Source: Lindgomyces ingoldianus
Taxonomy: Eukaryota > Ascomycota > Dothideomycetes > Pleosporales > Lindgomycetaceae
Assembly (NCBI RefSeq): GCF_010093535.1
Contig: NW_022985163.1
Coordinates: forward strand, 2,426,817 to 2,490,816
Length of the DNA: 64,000 bases
Direction of reading: 5' to 3'
A model generated the notes under the pieces. That model was not told the DNA's origin. It made no database searches and saw only the letters and a program-made list of their open reading frames with translations. A program made the position numbers and the translations under genes. Below are positions 46,655 to 57,038 of this stretch, piece by piece; the stretch's first letter is position 1; each line of letters begins with the position of its first letter.

Positions 46655-47567
46655 ATGGACAAAGTCAAAGCCAAGGTTGAACAAGTCCTCCACAAGGACA
46701 AAACTCCTCAGACCTCACACACCGGCACCACAGGCACCCATACCGGTCACACTGCTACTGGAGCACCTCACACCTCCCACGCTGGTAAGTCTTTTGAACA
46801 TCCCCGTGGCAAATATCACGTTGCTAACTGAAGCAGCCAACACTGTCGACCCAACAGTCTCATCAGGAACCCATACCGGAACCCACACTGGAGCCCATAC
46901 TGGTACTCACACTAGTGGTGGGCTCACAGGTCACCGAACTGATCCAACTGGTCCTCATGACTCCCATCTCGCTAACAAGGCCGACCCTCGTGTTGATTCT
47001 GACCAAATAGGCGGGTACGGCAACACTGCTGGAGCCGGAGGCTATGGCAATACTACCGGGACCACTGGTCACGGCCTTACTGGCCAAGGTCTCACTGGGG
47101 GCACCGGCCACACTGGTACCCATGGTCAGGATCCGACTTCAGGTATTGGCCATACTGGTACCCATGGTCATAGCACGGTGACTGGTGGTCCACATTCTTC
47201 TCACACTGGTAAGCTTCCTTCCCCCCTTCCACTCCTCAGAGCCTAATACACATCCTTAGCCAATACGATGGACCCAACCGTCAGTTCGGGCACAGGAGGC
47301 TACGGTTCGACAACTGGTCACACCGGCACGCACCACCAGGGTGGAGGTCTGACTGGCAACACGACAGGCACGCAACACCAAGGTGGATTGATGGGCAATC
47401 CGACTCACCAAAAAGGCCTGGTGGGCGGCACTACCCATGGTCTCCCTGGCCCAGCAGCCAATACCGCTGGCCCACACAAATCCGACATGCTGAATAAGGT
47501 TGATCCGCGTGTTGACTCGGATCTCGATCATAGCACGACTATGGGTGGAGACCGAACTCTTGGTTAG
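46655..47567 (+). CDS. DPR-motif dehydrin-like protein
   Basis: Exons 46655-46784, 46837-47208 and 47260-47567; 269 residues. Introns of 52 and 51 nt both split a codon after its first base. Highly hydrophilic Gly/Thr/His-rich protein without signal peptide or membrane segment. The start MDKVKAKVEQVLHKDK is an amphipathic Lys-rich helix. Low-complexity GTHTG-type repeats follow (GTHTGTHTGAHTGTHTSGG), and two DPR blocks: NKADPRVDSD in exon 2 and MLNKVDPRVDSDLD near the C-terminus. The DPR block defines the dehydrin-like Dpr proteins described in Aspergillus fumigatus, which protect against desiccation, freezing or oxidative stress. The two ANTxDPTVSSGT stretches at the starts of exons 2 and 3 suggest internal duplication. 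A stress-protection role is inferred from family. Confidence 0.85.
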
Positions 47568-47951
47568 TGGGTGTGTGTAGCATACATGAGTGAATGAATG
47601 GGCGAGTTGATGTATGATATTCCAGCTTCTGGGGCAGATTAATGACGTCGTTGGTACAACCTGGGCATTGAGGCTCATAGTGACTTGGTTGGACCAACCG
47701 AACACATCTGCTCAGTTTCGAAGGTATAAGCTGTAGTCTCGTAAATTCTATTCAAGGGAGGCTACCATGTTGAACAATTCTCGGCGCCCTGTTCATCATC
47801 GCCAGTATCCAGTGAGCAGGGTCCACACGATATTCAGAAAAGTCTTGATAACATGACCTAGTGATTCATTCAATCGCGAGACAATATCCATCGATCCCTA
47901 GTATCAAAGTATCAAATTAATCCAGCATCTTCTCTTCCCTCACTCCCACCG
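47568..47951. other. Convergent 3' intergenic region
   Basis: Between the 3' ends of the DPR protein gene (plus) and the rhodopsin-like gene (minus). Nothing recognised. Confidence 0.5.
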
Positions 47952-49244
47952 TTAAAAACACTCACGTGCCATCCCAACCGCATCCGCATTTTGACTTTGC
48001 CTCCGGCTCAACATATCCCTATCACTCCCTTCCCACTCAACCCGGATCTCCTGCGCCTTCATTATCCCGCCCATGTCCACCGCCATCACAGTCCCTGACT
48101 CATTCAGTATACTCTTATCGCTCAAATCATCGTTTCCTCCCCGCTTCTGATTCCGTCTCTGAGTCCTTGATGTCATATTCCTACTTCCTAGGCCTCCAGA
48201 CAAGTGATAGCTCTGTCCATACGGACGCGACGCTTTGTTTGATGATGATGATGCATCGCGGACCAGCACGCGGAGAAAGGGAATAGAAGCCGCGATAATA
48301 CATAACGAAGATTCAAGAGTAGCCCAAATGAGGAGGTCCGCTGCGTCGACTACAGAGAGATCAAATCAGTCCAGAGCCTATTTGATGTAATAAGAGAAGG
48401 GAGGTGAACATACACAAGGGGTCTTTCCAGCGTATCATACCCGGAAGAAAGGATGTCTTCACCGCTGCTGTTATGCCTCCCACTATTCCAAACGACATGG
48501 CCACGATAACACCTGCTTTCTCTTTCCGATTCATTTGTAGATGTCGGATTATCAACCAGGGACATGCGGCGAGGAGCATGTCGGCACACGACGAATACGC
48601 TTCGCATGCAGTTAGCATCATTTGATGTAACTCTTACGGCACTACTTCTCAGAGGCTTGGAATCGGGGACTTACACCCAGAAAAAATTGAGTAGGAATTA
48701 ACCATTGACGGAGGCACACACTTTCCCTTAATATTCTGATCCCAGAGGCTCTCCACCGGCGCGCACTGCAGAAGGTTCAAGAAAGCACAGGCGAACATGA
48801 CCAGGTTGGTGGAGACCATCACGAACCAGATGAACCATTTGTGCGAGCCACGGACCGTAATGCGCAACAGTGTCACCGAAAAAGACATTTTGCTGACTGC
48901 TATTGCAAGTATAAGGAAGAAGTCTCCAATATTCATGTACTTGAGAGCCGTCGACATATCGCGAGGGTTGACGTCCTGGGTGTGCTTGCCTAGTCCATAA
49001 CTCACAGCTACAGTCCCGGTCAACACGCAGTAGAGAAGGACAAAGACCTAGAACCTGTAAGTGGGAGTTTTGAGTAGTGCTGGGGGTGGTGTACCCAGGA
49101 TATGAAGAGAATAATGTCATCCAAGCCACCGAAGCCTTTGCTATACCAGTATTTACAGACAAAACGAAGGGCCATAAGGACGAAGGACAATATTGTGAGG
49201 AACCATAACGAGATAATGATCTTAGGTCCATTCGAATCAGCCAT
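47952..49244 (-). CDS. Pth11/rhodopsin-like seven-helix membrane protein
   Basis: Exons in transcription order: 49244-49095, 49047-48675, 48599-48414 and 48349-47952; 368 residues. This is the fungal 'rhodopsin domain' integral-membrane family, related to the membrane part of Pth11-type receptors; ligands are mostly unknown. Seven hydrophobic helices are apparent, with family marks FGGLDDIILFISW at the TM2 start, SYGLGKHTQDV in an outer loop, ALKYMNIGDFFLILAIAVSK, TLLRITV, LNLLQCAPVESLWD, PWLIIRHLQMNRKEKAG and DAADLLIWATLESSLCIIAA. There is no N-terminal CFEM domain, so it is of the shorter class. The C-terminal tail of about 120 residues is hydrophilic and Ser/Arg-rich, suitable for cytosolic regulation. 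Introns are 47, 75 and 64 nt. Confidence 0.9.
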
Positions 49245-50804
49245 CCTAGGCAAGAAAGATGGAGTTGGGATATGAGTTAGGATGAGGGTTGGAACGAGTG
49301 TCAGTGAAGAGATCGACTTGTCTACTATCAGTTCAGGGTTCCGATGAAAGCCAGTATATGTATCGAAGTCGTCATTTTGGGCGTCAAACGTTGTCTCCTG
49401 GAATATACTCCTTTGAATGTGCCACATCAATAAGCCTTCGTCTACCCAACTCTACTGGTCGTTCTAGTTCTATCTTCCCCGTATAAATGCCTCTCTCTTT
49501 CACAAGGTGTTCTGGATCATCGTACGACACGCCAAGGCTTCCACTCCAAATATTCCCTCCGGTCCCCTCTCATTCGACGACCCAGGCCTCATTTTCGCCG
49601 TCATCTGTCAATATACTTTCACGACCCGGATTTGCAAAGATGATCCTCGCTTGGGACGTGGAACTCGTGGCCCGCGCAACCTGACGCATGCAAAATGGGT
49701 TTCAGCACGTCCAGGTAGTGCGAATCGGCAGGGAACCCGCTCGTTCCAGCCAATAACTTGGTTGGCGCAGGCGATCGCGCAAGAAAGGGGCTGAAAATAC
49801 GACTCGCGATTGTTGGAGATCTCAAGTCGACGAAACCAGCCACATCGGGTTGCAACTGCAATGCAGAGCTCCTTGCTTTCGACCAGCTGGCCGATTTTCG
49901 AGCATCAAAAGTTGATTCGATGTGCGTAGATCATGAGGAAATTTTGAACATGACTGATGAGGAACCTGTTGAGTCTTAGCCATGGGCGGGCCTGGACTTT
50001 AGGACGCCGACGTGTGGAGAGTGGACGAAGCTAGAATGAAAACCCTGACACAAAACGCCACAACCTCGGAATTGAGATTCCAACCTCATTGAGTATTAAG
50101 GGATGGTAGTATGATCATGATCGCCATGGTGAAGGGGTTTAATGAGTGTATTGTATTATCGCTACCGGCCATGGAATGCAATCATGACTGCTTCATCGTG
50201 TTGATACTGACCATGACTTATGTGGTGATAATGCCACTGGTAATTACTGTATTCTACAAAATCTTGCGCACCAGCAATGAAGAGGGTTCCTTCTCCCATC
50301 TGCGTTGGATTCACAAGTAACCTAAGACCTTGCCGTTCACTGTTGATAAACCATCAGTTCTCAAAAAGTGGGATTAAATCTCTAGCTCAGTTGAGCCGAT
50401 GCGTTCAGGTTGCAGGGTATAGCTCGTAACCTCGACCGCATTAGCGACACTAACAGTTTCGTCACCTTACAGAACCGTTAGAAACCCACAGGGCTCCACC
50501 TAGAATTCTACTAGCGAGGTAATGAGGCTGAGGAACTTCCCTGGCAATTCTCCTGCGGTGGATCTTGCATAGTGTGTGATGAAGAGCTTGATGCTGTTTC
50601 ATGCCAAATCTTGAGGCTGGTGGATGGAAATGCAAGGTAAAGGGAAGAAAGTTACATATGCAACAGTTGATATATTACACCCCCGTCTCTCTCGAAAATG
50701 CTAATAGCGTTGACGAACAGTATTTATAACGCTAAATCCTATCCCTCAAATGCAGTAAGCAAATATAATAGTATACAGATGAACTATCTGACCAGTCCTT
50801 TATC
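49245..50804. other. 1.6 kb intergenic region
   Basis: Holds the upstream region of the rhodopsin-like gene and the 3' flank of the lipoyl synthase gene. A 69-codon plus-strand frame at 50.11-50.32 kb encodes one hydrophobic stretch but has no other support. Nothing else recognised. Confidence 0.45.
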
Positions 50805-52124
50805 TTAAACCGTCTTAACCTCCCCCGCACTTCCCGCCGCTGCGATCTCGTTCCTTTTCGCTGCTCTCTTCTTCAACACGTTTTCAATGAACGCTTCACC
50901 GGCTTTGTAGCTTGATCGTACGAGGGGCCCGGATGCGCAGTACAAGAAGCCCATGTCGAGGGCACGCTGACGCCAGAGTTCGAAGGCATCGGGTGTGACG
51001 TAGGAGTGGACGGCCATGTGACGTTTGGTGGGTCGCATGTATTGACCGAATGTTACTACATCAACGTTGTTTTTTCGTAGTTCTGTAGAAGGCGTTAGCC
51101 TGGGAGACTTTCCAAATAATAGGGTCAAGTAGGGTGAAGTAAAAAAAAAAAAAAAATTACCTCTCAGCGCATCCCAAATCTGCTCTTCAGTCTCCCCAAG
51201 ACCTAACATCATGCTAGTCTTGGTGATAAGTTCTGGCCTAGACTCCTTCGCCGCTCTTAGAACCTCCAAACTCTGCCTAAACTTCGCTCTTCGATCTCTC
51301 ACAAATGGCGTGAGCTCCTCTACGGTCTCGATATTATGCGCATACACATCCAACCCACTCAATGCCACCAACCTCACCATCTCCAAATCCCCGGCATAAT
51401 CTCCCGTCAGGGCCTCCACTAGCATTGTCGGCGCTTTCTGTTTAATCTTCATAATTGTCTCCGCAAAATGCCGCGCGCCCCCATCTGCAAGATCATCCCG
51501 GTCCACGGACGTCAGAACGACATACCCTAACCCCCATCTCTTCAGTGCCTCGGCGGTATTCTCTGGTTCGTGGGGATCCAGTGGGGGGGGGGCTTTCGAC
51601 GTCTTGACGGAGCAGAATCGACATCCTCGTGTGCATGTATCGCCCATAAGCATGATCGTGGCCGTGGCTGCGTTCTTGGAACTCCCACCCCAGCAGTCTG
51701 AGATGTTGGGACAGCGGGCTTCTTCACAGACGGTGTGGAGGTTCAGGCCTCGTAAATCGTTTTTGATCTTCTTGTAGTTCTGGTTCACGGGAATAGGCGT
51801 CTTTAGCCATTCTGGGAGCCGGGTTATGGTCTTCTTGCGGCCTTCGGGGCCGACCTGGGCAGTGCGGACTTGGTATGCTTCGGAAGGGGGAAGAGGGGCA
51901 TCTGGGGAGACGAAGTCGTTAAATGAGGGCCCGGTGTTTAGTTTATCGCGGAAGGTCGTGGGAGGGCGTGAGGACTTTGAGGATTGCCGTGTTTGGGTTG
52001 GTGTTGGGTCCATGGTTGTAGCAAATGTTCGGGTGAATTGAGATGAAGTCGACACAGACTTGGGTAGTGAAGACAATGAAGAAGAGGCCAGAAGACATCT
52101 GGTACGCGGTATTGAGGCTGCCAT
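50805..52124 (-). CDS. LIP5: Lipoyl synthase, mitochondrial
   Basis: Exons in transcription order 52124-51161 and 51082-50805; 413 residues. A radical-SAM enzyme of the mitochondrial matrix that inserts two sulfurs into octanoyl-E2/H-protein to form lipoyl groups. The N-terminus (about 1-37) is a Ser/Arg-rich presequence. The auxiliary 4Fe-4S cluster motif is [13 protein letters not shown] (Cys 133, 138, 144) and the radical-SAM cluster CTRGCRFC (Cys 164, 168, 171). Further marks are [49 protein letters not shown] and the C-terminal RSSY whose Ser ligates the auxiliary cluster. The intron (51083-51160) is 78 nt, a multiple of three and free of stops. Removing it restores [19 protein letters not shown]. 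It is divergent from SEC21 with 412 bp between start codons. All catalytic residues are present. Confidence 0.97.
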   Translation of the reverse strand: MAASIPRTRCLLASSSLSSLPKSVSTSSQFTRTFATTMDPTPTQTRQSSKSSRPPTTFRDKLNTGPSFNDFVSPDAPLPPSEAYQVRTAQVGPEGRKKTITRLPEWLKTPIPVNQNYKKIKNDLRGLNLHTVCEEARCPNISDCWGGSSKNAATATIMLMGDTCTRGCRFCSVKTSKAPPPLDPHEPENTAEALKRWGLGYVVLTSVDRDDLADGGARHFAETIMKIKQKAPTMLVEALTGDYAGDLEMVRLVALSGLDVYAHNIETVEELTPFVRDRRAKFRQSLEVLRAAKESRPELITKTSMMLGLGETEEQIWDALRGNFFFFFTSPYLTLLFGKSPRLTPSTELRKNNVDVVTFGQYMRPTKRHMAVHSYVTPDAFELWRQRALDMGFLYCASGPLVRSSYKAGEAFIENVLKKRAAKRNEIAAAGSAGEVKTV

Positions 52125-52536
52125 TGTGAGGTTGTGAGGTTGTGAGGAGAAGGGAAGTGCGACGTGACAGTGTTGAGTTCAAAAGTAATCCGACCTTGAC
52201 ATCCCGCTACTGGCCGAATCACCGAGTCGCTGACTAAGGAGAATTTCCGCCAAGATTCACCGCAAACAGGCCAAACATAGTTGCCCACAATTGCAGCATC
52301 CCTGCATGCGCCGACTGGCAACCACAACGTACACCAATTCACCGACAGCTCTCCAAAACTCCCTCCCAGAGCGGCCTACCTCTCCCTCCATATCCATATC
52401 CCCTCGCTCTTGGGCCCTCTTATCTGCCGAGCTCCCACGACTACCTCCGGGAGAGGACACGTTTGGTGGAGCGCAAAGCGATAGATATTCGACCGACTCG
52501 ACTGAGGGTTGGTGGCTAGGGCCAAAGTCGAGAAAC
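52125..52536. promoter_or_regulatory. Shared divergent promoter of LIP5 and SEC21
   Basis: 412 bp separate the two start codons. No TATA box is obvious in either direction, as is common for housekeeping genes. A plus-strand open frame crosses it into the SEC21 start, but the family start MDKKHED is at 52537. Confidence 0.55.
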
Positions 52537-55500
52537 ATGGATAAAAAGCATGAGGACGTGGCTATGGTGGCGCAGATAGACAAGACGTCGGTGTTCCAGG
52601 AAGGTAGAGAGCACCCACGCATTTTCACTATTGGCGGGGGAGCTTATGAGATATATCTTGAGGGGTGGTTGGCTGACAATACTGTCTAGCACGAGTATTC
52701 AACCAAAGCCCAATTTCGCCTCGAAAATGCAGAGTGGTCTGTCTTTCAATTGTCGTCATGGCAATGGCAATGCTTTGAGCTAACACCTGCAGATATTAAC
52801 GAAGCTGGCTTTACTCCTCTTCACGGGGGAGAGCTGGGGGCGGCAGGAGGCTACAACTCTCTTTTTTGGAAGTGCGCTTGCCCAATTCTGCACATAATTG
52901 ACTATGCTAAATCCCTTCAGTCTCGAAGCTCTTCCAGAATAAAGATGCTTCCCTCCGCCAGATGGTCTACCTGGTCATCAAGGAACTCGCTGGCTCCGCA
53001 GACGACGTTATCATGGTCACATCCTCCATAATGAAGGACACATCCGTCGGTAGCGACGTAGTTTACCGACCAAACGCCATCCGCGCCCTCTGCCGTGTCA
53101 TTGACGCCTCTACTGTACAGGCTATCGAACGTCTCGTCAAAACCTGCATCGTCGACAAGAACCCTTCCGTTTCTTCCGCTGCGCTCGTGTCCTCATACCA
53201 CCTTCTCCCCGTTGCGAGAGATGTCGTCAGGAGGTGGCAGTCCGAAGCAGCCGAAGCCGCATCCGGCGGTAAATCTGGAGGCGGCTTTTTGGGTGGGTTC
53301 GGAGGAAGCTCACATAGCGCTCTGCAGGCTAGCACGAACTATATGACGCAGTACCATGCTATTGGGTTACTGTATCAGATGAGGTCGGGCGACAGAATGA
53401 GCTTGGTCAAGATGGTGCAGCAGTATGCAGCAGCAGGTGTTGTCAAGAGTCCAGCTGCTACTGTCTTGCTCGTGAGGCTAGCAGCGAAGCTTGCTGAAGA
53501 GGATCCGAATCTGCGAAAGGTATGATATCTGGTATCTGGTAAACTGATTAGGGATTAATGCTAACAAAGCACAGCCGATGATGCAATTACTTGACGGATG
53601 GTTGCGCCACAAGTCAGAAATGGTTAACTTCGAAGCCGCAAAGGCGATATGCGACATGCGCGATGTTACGGATGGTGAACTTGTGCAGGCCGTACATGTT
53701 CTTCAACTATTCCTCACGTCTCCTCGCGCGGTCACGAAATTCGCCGCTCTAAGGATATTATCTACTATGGCTTCGTTCAAGCCGGATGCAGTCCGATCTT
53801 GCAACCAAGATATCGAATCTCTCATCACGAACTCGAACCGTAGCATCGCGACATTTGCCATCACAACTCTTTTGAAGACTGGCAATGAATCCTCCGTCGA
53901 CAGGTTAATGAAACAGATCTCCGGCTTCATGGCTGAGATTACCGATGAATTTAAAGTCACCATCGTCGAAGCCGTTCGCACCCTGGCTCTGAAGTTCCCC
54001 AACAAGCAATCCGGGTTCCTTGCATTCCTCAGCGGCATCCTGCGTGACGAGGGTGGCTACGACTTTAAGCGAGCTGTAGTTGAGGCTATCATGGATCTGA
54101 TTCGATTCGTCCCAGATGCAAAGGAAGATGCTCTAGCTACTCTTTGCGAGTTTATCGAAGATTGCGAGTTCACCAAACTTGCTGTTCGAATTCTCTTCCT
54201 GCTTGGTAGAGAAGGTCCATCAACACCGCACCCTACCAAGTATATTCGGTACATTTACAACCGAGTCGTACTAGAGAATGCCATCGTACGAGCTGCCGCT
54301 ACTTCCGCATTGGCTAAGTTTGGTGTTGGGTGAGTGACCACTTTTGGTCTTCTGCAATCCTTTTACTGACAGCGTGTAGCCAAAAGGACCCGGAGATTAA
54401 GAAATCGGTGCATGTTCTTCTGACCCGTTGTCTTGATGACGTCGACGATGAGGTTCGAGATCGCGCTGCACTAAACCTTAGATTAATGGACCAAGACGAT
54501 GACCTGGCAATCAAGTTTATCCGCAATGGTGAGTTCCCTGCCCGCCTCCAAGAAACCGGGCTGACACACCCAGATTCAATGTTCTCATTACCAGTGCTCG
54601 AGCACCAGCTTGCCATGTATGTCAGCTCGGATTCGCGAGGTACCTTCGAGAATGCTTTCGACATATCCAAGATCCCCACTGTCTCCCGTGAGCAAGCGGA
54701 CGCAGAAGACCGTACCAAGAAGATCGCCACTGCTACCCCGACTCTCAAGGCACCAAGTACTGGACCCAAGGGACCCGCAAAGACAAGTGCCGACGTTGCA
54801 GCATCTGCCGCAGCGACGGCTCAGAAATATGCTGCGGAATTGCAGAAGATTCCGGAACTGGCAGCATATGGCGGCGTGCTCAAGTCCAGTGCTGTTGTGG
54901 AGCTTACCGAGTCCGAAACTGAATACGTCGTCTCTGCCATCAAGCACATTTTCAAAGACCATGTTGTCATTCAATACGATATCAAGAATACACTTCCTGA
55001 GACCGTACTTCTCGATGTCCAGATGGTAGTCTCGCCAGAAGACGACGGCGACGTTCAGCTAGAAGAAGAGTTCATTATTCCCGCACCCAAACTAGTCACA
55101 AACGAGCCTGGTACCGTCTACGTATCCTTCAAACGTCTAGAGACCGAGTCACAATACATCGCCACCTCATTCACCAACGTCCTTAAATTCACTAGTAAGG
55201 AAATAGATCCCAGCACCGGTGAGCCCGAAGAGGGCGAAGGCTACGAAGACGAATACCAAGTCGAGGACTTGGATCTGAACGGCGCGGATTACGTCGTTCC
55301 GGCTTACGCTGGAAGCTTTGAAAACATCTGGGAGCAGGCGAATGCCGATTCTGCGGTTGAGACGCTACAGTTGGGGAATATGAAGAGTATAGCTGGTAAG
55401 TTCTCCCCTCTGTTTTCTGTCCCATTTTTTTTGGAATGGAGGTGTTTGCTAATGCAGAGGCAGATGCAACGGAACAACTCACAAAAACTCTCTCGCTACA

Positions 55501-55696
55501 GCCATTAGAAGGCACGGATATTGCGCTCTCGACATCAACACATACGCTCAAGCTTTACGGTAAGACTATCACTGGCGGTAAGGTTGCGGCGATGGTTAGG
55601 ATGGCGTATAGTGCTAAGACAGGTGTGACGATGAAGATTGAGGCCAGGAGTGAAGAGGAGGGTGTTGCGGCGTTGGTGGTTGGTAGTGTGGCATAG
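52537..55696 (+). CDS. SEC21: Coatomer subunit gamma (gamma-COP)
   Basis: Seven exons: 52537-52603, 52690-52733, 52793-52871, 52921-53519, 53575-54329, 54380-55395 and 55458-55696; 932 residues, the normal length. Subunit of the COPI coat for retrograde Golgi-to-ER traffic. The N-terminal adaptin-like solenoid begins DKTSVFQEARVFNQSPISP, rebuilt across intron 1. It continues LTKLALLLFTGE and LFFGISKLFQNKDASLRQMV (exons 3-4), MKDTSVGSDVVYRPNAIRAL, and MVNFEAAKAICDM. A variable Ala/Thr/Lys linker lies at about 560-620, then the appendage domain (YVVSAIKHIFKDHVVIQYD; VSFKRLETESQYIATSF) and the C-terminal platform (GKTITGGKVAAMVRMAYS). Four early introns cluster in the first 400 bp, as in filamentous relatives. 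Confidence 0.97.
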
Positions 55697-56237
55697 GCGG
55701 AGCACACGTGGTTTGGGGGATAGATTGCGGGTTGGGGACATGAACTAGGTTTGTGATGGAATGCATGGGATGATGCAATGAGATATGAAACATAAGAAGG
55801 AAGCATGGGCGGTGGGTAGGGCACTTGAATGCCGCTTTGTTGTTGCGTTTTACGGGGTGTGAGGGATGGCACTAGATTATGGCTGTGTGGAAAATGAGGG
55901 ATAATTTTATAAGTTCAAACAACAAATCTGGGATCGTGGAAAGTGCTGGGAAAAAAATTCATGAAGTATCCCGGTTGAAATCTCTGGACAGTTATCCATC
56001 GAGATTATATCCTTTGTTATGCCATTCCTAGATGAATGAACCTTCTCACCATCTCTCCAAGAATTGCACGGCCCAGTGAAGAATCACAGTAACGTACATC
56101 CTTCCGTTCATTTATGCTTCCCACAAGCTGGGTGCTTGTTCCTAATTCCCCGAGAACCCACATCTCAGCTAGCTGCTGCAAGACAATTCTCTCCCCTCCC
56201 AATTCCCCCGCCTATAAGCCCAGCCCCTCATCACAAT
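55697..56237. other. Convergent 3' intergenic region
   Basis: Between the 3' ends of SEC21 (plus) and the small membrane-protein gene (minus). Nothing recognised. Confidence 0.5.
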
Positions 56238-56678
56238 TCAGCCCATACAAGCACCACAACTAGCCGTCCCCACCAACGGCATTGGAGGCCGACTATCCCT
56301 CGCATTCGCCAGCCTCCCTACGCCCCTACTTCCCCCTCCTACACCTCCGTCTCGTCGTCCGGATGCGTGGTATTGCCCTTGATAGCTATCGGCCGAAGGC
56401 CGGGGGTTCCCGGGTCGGAAATAAGTGGACGCGGAAGGGGAGAGACTGAAGGGCGAGCCGCGCGCGGCGGACCAGGTGTCGAGACTGAAGAGTGTAGTAA
56501 GGTAGAGGGCAAGAAAGGTGAAGAGGGTTGCTGGGAGGGAAGAGGGTTTGCTAGTGGGGATCAGTGAGGGCGTGGGATTGGGGATTGTTTGGGGGGGGTG
56601 GGGAAGGGGTACTTTTCTGAGGACATTGTTGCTGTTGGTTGTGGAGGTCGTGTATGAGATGAGGTGAGGTGGTCTCAA
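56238..56678 (-). CDS. Small single-pass membrane protein, possibly SelK-like
   Basis: Single-exon frame of 146 residues on the minus strand. Order: a polar N-terminus with a Pro-rich stretch (VPLPHPPQTIPNPTPSLIP, about 23-41), one hydrophobic helix at about 49-68 (LPATLFTFLALYLTTLFSLD), then a Gly/Arg-rich tail (GRRDGGVGGGSRGVGRLANA) ending in GTASCGACMG. A short protein with one TM helix followed by a Gly/Arg-rich tail and terminal Cys pair recalls the selenoprotein K/G group, where a selenocysteine or Cys sits near the C-terminus. That likeness is by layout only. Gly-rich codon bias also keeps the opposite strand open for 167 codons, so coding status rests on the ordered composition. Confidence 0.6.
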   Translation of the reverse strand: MRPPHLISYTTSTTNSNNVLRKVPLPHPPQTIPNPTPSLIPTSKPSSLPATLFTFLALYLTTLFSLDTWSAARGSPFSLSPSASTYFRPGNPRPSADSYQGQYHASGRRDGGVGGGSRGVGRLANARDSRPPMPLVGTASCGACMG

Positions 56679-57038
56679 GATTCTTGGGTTTGTTCTCGGT
56701 CAAGACTATGGGCGTAGGCACGTGGTAGGTAGAGAGCTTGAATAGCGAAGGCAGACGTGTGGTTTAGTGTTCTCACTGCGCTGTGCCGGTTCCTGTTCGA
56801 CCGAAGGATTGGGCTTGGTTGGCGTGTTGGTCCAATCCCAATCAGTCGGTCGCGCTATGTTTAGCCCCATGTTTGACTACGCGACAAACAGGACCAAAAT
56901 TACGCGGACTCGAACTCAAACTTCAGTGTTTACCCGAACCCTCTCCCCACTCCTGCTACCTGCCCGTGCTTGCTGGGAGCTGGTTGGTAGTCATGGTTGA
57001 TAAGGAGAAAAGCAAGGTCCGTAGATCTTTAACCTGAG
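56679..57038. other. Upstream region of the SPOUT1-like gene
   Basis: Probably holds the 5' untranslated region and perhaps a first exon of the downstream gene. An ATG at 56993 begins MVDKEKSK, which has the look of that protein's N-terminus but is out of frame with it and separated by only 22-27 nt of apparent intron. Confidence 0.4.

Noticed and set aside
50111..50320. Plus-strand frame with a hydrophobic helix
   Set aside because: Only 69 codons, no conserved context or splice partner; hydrophobicity alone is weak evidence.
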